From Candidatus Wirthbacteria bacterium CG2_30_54_11 (GTDB lineage Bacteria > Patescibacteriota > CG2-30-54-11), in assembly GCA_001873755.1 (NCBI GenBank), contig MNZT01000010.1, positions 1 to 27,421 on the forward strand: 27,421 nucleotides of DNA. Direction: 5' to 3'. The position numbers and the translations under genes are program-made. Positions 24,074 to 27,421 of the stretch are shown here, piece after piece (within the stretch, counting starts at the first letter, position 1; each line of letters starts with the position of its first letter). Under the pieces are notes generated by a model. It had not been told where the DNA came from and did no database searches. It was given only the letters and a program-made list of their open reading frames with translations.

Positions 24074-25744
24074 TTATTTCGATTTTCTGGTTTGAAATTC
24101 GTCCAGGGAAAGTTTGGTGATAGTGACTTTGTCTGCGGCGGAGGGGACGGAGCGAACATAAAAAGGCGTAAGCCGGACCTCGTATCCGTCCAGGTTCTGG
24201 CTGTAAAGTTCCAGTACCTGTTCGGCGGTGTTTTTGGACTTACCCAGTATCCGTTCCTTCAGCTGGGGAGACGATATGCGGACGGCAACGAGCCCTTTAC
24301 CTTTGGCATTCAGATCAAGTGTTTTGGCATCCAGATCATACGACTGGACCGTGTACGAGATATCCCATTTCTGGCTGGTGAGCGGTTCGAAGTCTGCCGG
24401 GATGGAGGTGGCAAGGCTTTTGCTCACCAGGTCGGTCAGGTCGCTTTCCTTCAGGGCCAGACCCCGGGTCTGGATGGTGAGGCTGAGGGTGAAGTCGCTG
24501 ACTTCGTCCCCGACTTGTGCACTTATACTTTCTGCGCTGATGCGGCTCTCGGTGGCGTCCGGCATGATGAGCGAACCTTCCGGTACCTGGGACGTCATGC
24601 TGTCACGGGATTTGTTCGTGAGGTCGGTCAGGAGTCTGGTGCGCAGGGTGTCGACATCGTTTTGGCCTAGAACGACCGCATCGTGGCTGGCGCCGCCACT
24701 AAAAGTGTCGTAGCTTTCGCCCCAGAGTTTGCTTGTAGAACAGCCTGTATTGGGGATAGTGAAATTGGATGGCTCAATATTATATTCTTCGCCGACTTCT
24801 TTGGCTTCGAGGTCAATTTTGTTTTTTACCCCTTGGTAAAGAACTTCGTCCACCATGGTCAGACCCGGTATTTTGACATCATTTACAACGATGAACATTT
24901 TTCCCTCATAACTGGTAATCTCCGTTCCAGCAGAGAGAGTGACGCCGGTAGTGTTGCAGGTGTTAAAAATTGAAATTATTCCGGTCGCCTTAGTCCCCAG
25001 CTCGGTGCGCTGTGTTGCCTTGGCGCTGAGAGAACCCTGCTCGGTGGCTTCGGCATAACTGAGCGGCATTTCTTTGGCAAAGAAGTTAACTTCCGTGAAG
25101 CGGGGTGCGGCACGGACGGTCATGTCCTGGGAGAATTCCTGGGTTTTGGGCACGAGCAGGATCTCGGCGCGCGGGAGGACCGCCCAGGCGGCATAGGCCA
25201 GCGCAACCACCGGGATGAGCGCGGCGAAAAGAATGACGATCAGGGCGCCCCGGTTATTGAGGCTGACGAACTGGTTTTTTTCCTTCGGGTCCGGTGTCTG
25301 CTGACCGGGTTCTGGCCGCATCTGCGGGCGGATCGGAGGGAGTGCGGTCGCGCCAGCGGCTTCGGGGTTCCCTGACAGATCAGGTACCGCAGCCGACGAG
25401 TCTGGCGAAACAGGTGGGTGTTCTCTTCTGGGGGTGGGCTCGGGTACCTGACGACCGAAAAGGGCGAATTCCGCGGCGGCGAGTTTGGGGTAGCAGGTCA
25501 GACTGATCTGGGAGGCGAGGGCTGAGGCTACGGGATCGGTGGTGATGAGAATCAGTTCCTTGCCGTGCAGTTCGCAGTTCCGTTTGAGCAGTTTGAGATT
25601 TACCAGGCTCTGGAGCAGGGCGGAGCGATCGGCGCCGACCAGGGCGATACGCGGATCGGGGCAGGTACGGATCTGGTCGATGACCGACGTGATCTCGTCT
25701 TTGGATTCCAGATAGACCGCATGGAGATGTGGGGTGGGTGACAT
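24074..25744 (-). CDS. Membrane protein with baseplate-J-like region, CPR-type
   Basis: 556 residues. An N-terminal domain (about 1-95; ITSVIDQIR, RIALVGADRSALLQSLVNLKLLKR, ELILITTD) resembles a small nucleotide-binding-like fold. A Pro-rich linker (100-158), one membrane helix (about 166-190) and a large beta-rich outer region follow; TGVTLSAGTEITS with GKMFIVVNDV is the part reminiscent of phage baseplate J. I know this architecture from Patescibacteria genomes, often as 'baseplate J/gp47 family protein'; its role is unknown. It starts two bases after the stop of the FtsA/PilM-like gene (TAACCATG), so translation is coupled, and a surface or envelope assembly role with that ATPase is likely. 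Confidence 0.82.
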   Translation of the reverse strand: MSPTPHLHAVYLESKDEITSVIDQIRTCPDPRIALVGADRSALLQSLVNLKLLKRNCELHGKELILITTDPVASALASQISLTCYPKLAAAEFALFGRQVPEPTPRREHPPVSPDSSAAVPDLSGNPEAAGATALPPIRPQMRPEPGQQTPDPKEKNQFVSLNNRGALIVILFAALIPVVALAYAAWAVLPRAEILLVPKTQEFSQDMTVRAAPRFTEVNFFAKEMPLSYAEATEQGSLSAKATQRTELGTKATGIISIFNTCNTTGVTLSAGTEITSYEGKMFIVVNDVKIPGLTMVDEVLYQGVKNKIDLEAKEVGEEYNIEPSNFTIPNTGCSTSKLWGESYDTFSGGASHDAVVLGQNDVDTLRTRLLTDLTNKSRDSMTSQVPEGSLIMPDATESRISAESISAQVGDEVSDFTLSLTIQTRGLALKESDLTDLVSKSLATSIPADFEPLTSQKWDISYTVQSYDLDAKTLDLNAKGKGLVAVRISSPQLKERILGKSKNTAEQVLELYSQNLDGYEVRLTPFYVRSVPSAADKVTITKLSLDEFQTRKSK

Positions 25745-25746
25745 GG

Positions 25747-27015
25747 TTACTGCTGGATTATTTTGGCGACTTTGCGAAGCAGGATATCGACGAGCTGCTC
25801 CTCGCCCATGAGGTCCATGGCGAGATTGGCCAGAGCCATGGGAGTGATGTCCTGGGAGGAGGTGAGCAGGCCGGTCGTATCGACGATGTTGGTGACGTCT
25901 GAGGGCTTGATGAAGCTGATCTGAGGAGTTCTGGAAAAAGGGAGCGTTTCCTGCCAGTTGAATTTGTCGAGAGCACCCTTGATCTCAGGCAGGACGCTGC
26001 CGCCGCCGCAGAGCAGGATCCGAAGCGGCAGATGCTCGGATTCTGCGAGTTCGTTCAGGATCAGCTCTATGCCGGAGATCCAGACCGCGGCATCCTGTTC
26101 GAGCACGCTCCTCACTAGGTCCCGGGAGGCGGCATCGATCCTGCCGTGGCTATAGTCGAGCTTCATGACCTCGGCTTTTTCGAAGCTGATGTTGAAATGC
26201 TGGGCGAGGCGTTTGGTAAAGGCGCGGCCGCCGAGGCTGAACATCTTGGTGCCGACCACGCCGCCGTTCCTCACCAGCGCGATATCCGTGGTGCCGCCGC
26301 CGACATCGATGAAGATGGCGCTGAATTCACCCGCTTCGTCGTTGCCGACCGAGACCGCGACGGCATAGGGCTCGGTCGCGATGCTGAGGAGGTCGAGGTC
26401 GAGCTCTTCGGCGATGGTCTGCAGCGCCCCGAGGTGCACCAGCGGAGCAAAGGAGTTGAAAATGCCGACGCTGACCTTACGCCCTTGAAAACCCAGAGGA
26501 TTATGGATCTTGTGTCCGTCGATCTGGACATCCACAATGGCCGCGTTGACCAGTTTTACCTCTATTTCCTGATAGCCGGTCTCGAGCGCCAGCTGCTTAC
26601 GCACCTGATCGCTGGCCTGCCACTGAACTTTCTGTACGATACCTTCCAGCTCTCTGGCGTCTATCTTTTCGTTCGGCTTGGGACGTTCGTATTCGACCAC
26701 GGTGGTGGCGCCCTTCACCAGTTCTCCCGCGATGCCGATGATGGTCTGGTCAGGTTCTACCCCGGCCTGCTCTACGGCTTGTTCGATGGCTTCCTGACAG
26801 TTGGTCACAACCCCTTGAATGTCTGTCACCATGCCAGCCTGCATGTCCTGAAGTCTCTGGCGGAACCGTCCCACTCCGATGACCTTGCCTTTGCCGTTCT
26901 CGTTCTCGAACAGCAGCGCCTTGACCATTTCGGTGCCGACATCGAGCGCAATGCAATACTTGCCGGCAGTTTTGTCGGGTACGAGGACGCGGCGGATGGT
27001 GTCGATAAATGCCAT
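25747..27015 (-). CDS. FtsA/PilM-like actin-fold ATPase
   Basis: 422 residues with the actin/Hsp70-type nucleotide site: phosphate-1 loop IALDVGTEMVKALL (Asp25), phosphate-2 loop FIDVGGGTTDIALV (237-244) and adenosine motif LLCGGGSVLPEI (about 334-346). A segment with GIAGELVKGATTVVEYERP (94-112) resembles the SHS2/1C insert of FtsA and PilM. Such proteins sit at the inner membrane as a scaffold for division or type IV pilus assembly. No C-terminal amphipathic FtsA anchor is obvious. It is the first gene of the operon with the baseplate-J-like, ruvX and mltG genes. No ribosome-binding site is visible before the ATG; the GTTAAC repeat lies directly upstream. Confidence 0.88.
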   Translation of the reverse strand: MAFIDTIRRVLVPDKTAGKYCIALDVGTEMVKALLFENENGKGKVIGVGRFRQRLQDMQAGMVTDIQGVVTNCQEAIEQAVEQAGVEPDQTIIGIAGELVKGATTVVEYERPKPNEKIDARELEGIVQKVQWQASDQVRKQLALETGYQEIEVKLVNAAIVDVQIDGHKIHNPLGFQGRKVSVGIFNSFAPLVHLGALQTIAEELDLDLLSIATEPYAVAVSVGNDEAGEFSAIFIDVGGGTTDIALVRNGGVVGTKMFSLGGRAFTKRLAQHFNISFEKAEVMKLDYSHGRIDAASRDLVRSVLEQDAAVWISGIELILNELAESEHLPLRILLCGGGSVLPEIKGALDKFNWQETLPFSRTPQISFIKPSDVTNIVDTTGLLTSSQDITPMALANLAMDLMGEEQLVDILLRKVAKIIQQ

Positions 27016-27024
27016 AATGCGTTA

Positions 27025-27053
27025 CGGGTTAACGGGTTAGCGAGTTAACGGGG
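27025..27053 (-). repeat. GTTAAC-rich leader repeat, copy 2 (upstream of the FtsA-like gene)
   Basis: On the minus strand it reads CCCGTTAACTCG, then CTAACC, then CGTTAACCCG, ten bases before the start codon at 27015. It is nearly identical to 4483-4510 upstream of topA and lies in the same orientation relative to the gene. Confidence 0.65.
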
Positions 27054-27063
27054 GAAACTATAC

Positions 27064-27150
27064 AAATCCCCCTCAATCCCCCTTTTTCTAAGGGGGAAGT
27101 AATCCAGGAAATTTTCCTCCCTTTAGCAAAGGGAGGTTAGGAGGGATTTT
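27064..27150. repeat. MITE-like element made of two hairpins
   Basis: CCCCCTT / AAGGGGG around a short loop and CCTCCCTTT / AAAGGGAGG around AGC, enclosed by AAATCCC and GGGATTTT ends. About 87 bases, no coding potential. Confidence 0.65.
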
Positions 27151-27421
27151 CCTGTTTCCCGGTGAGGGATTTTCCAGATGGAGTATAGAGGTTTTGGGAA
27201 AAGGTGTCTATTTAGTCATCAAAAATGAAGGTGCCATCTTATCGTATCTGTAATATACAATCATTTGTACCTAAAGTGTTGATAATTAATGTTTCCGGGT
27301 CTGATCTATACGATGGGTTTTTTAGATACCACATTAACAATTCACTAACGTACATTTTTAGTGTCATAAAGAGTTCTTCTGAGTATATTTTTATATATTT
27401 TTTACTAATTATTTTTCCACT
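27151..27421. other. AT-rich end of the window without a supported gene
   Basis: Distinctly poorer in G and C than the rest of the window. On the minus strand an 18-codon frame (MIVYYRYDKMAPSFLMTK) is the only notable reading. No RNA gene or clear promoter is seen. The change in composition may mark acquired DNA beyond the right edge. Confidence 0.4.

Noticed and set aside
26146..27048. 300-codon plus-strand frame opposite the FtsA-like gene
   Set aside because: Antisense shadow; the minus-strand frame has all actin-fold motifs.

Overview
The window looks like a chromosomal segment of an uncultured, probably Candidate Phyla Radiation (Patescibacteria) bacterium. The best pointers are the minus-strand run at 27015-22508 (FtsA/PilM-type ATPase, then a membrane protein with a baseplate-J-like region and a nucleotide-binding-like N-terminal domain of the kind I know from Patescibacteria, then RuvX and MltG), a ThrRS without a TGS domain, a MiaB without a TRAM domain, and many single-gene transcription units. 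This is inference from gene content; no rRNA or other phylogenetic marker is present. The standard code fits every gene.

Layout. 1-113 holds the tail of a plus-strand gene. 264-4453 (minus) is an unusual three-gene block: a membrane-anchored serine-hydrolase-like protein, an unrecognised helical protein, and a soluble paralogue of the hydrolase. 4525-8679 (plus) carries topA, an O-antigen-ligase/Wzy-like polymerase gene and a small membrane protein gene coupled to it. 8766-10230 carries an ITPA-type nucleotide pyrophosphatase and a Nif3-family protein. 10428-12467 is thrS behind a compact T-box leader. 12487-13143 is a VapBC-type toxin-antitoxin pair with its own promoter/operator. 13292-13633 (minus) is a small hypothetical gene, divergent from miaB (13716-14975); a (TATC)10 microsatellite runs into the miaB start codon. 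rny (15279-16802) has a long structured leader whose candidate promoter spacer holds a G9 tract. The HU gene follows with a clear promoter and terminator, then a small anchored protein, ogt, a cysteine-rich membrane protein and an archaeal-type endonuclease IV gene. From 22043 back to 20059 (minus) are a retropepsin-like protein and a TrmA/RlmD-type RNA methyltransferase. 22164-22498 contains an intact tRNA-Pro(GGG) flanked by two broken copies of itself. 27015-22508 (minus) is the FtsA-like/baseplate-J-like/ruvX/mltG operon. The last 270 bases are AT-rich and empty.

Two themes stand out. First, regulation: a very short T-box (Stem I about 38 nt, specifier ACC, antiterminator with a 7-nt UGGAACC bulge, overlapping terminator) precedes thrS, and simple repeats sit at sensitive positions of miaB and rny. 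Second, the region is peppered with small palindromic and tandem repeats that lie not only between genes but inside them: in frame in the Wzy-like gene and in miaB, at the N-terminus of the anchored hydrolase, in a terminator loop, and in the loops of tRNA-Pro copies. This recalls the in-frame palindromic elements known from Rickettsia.
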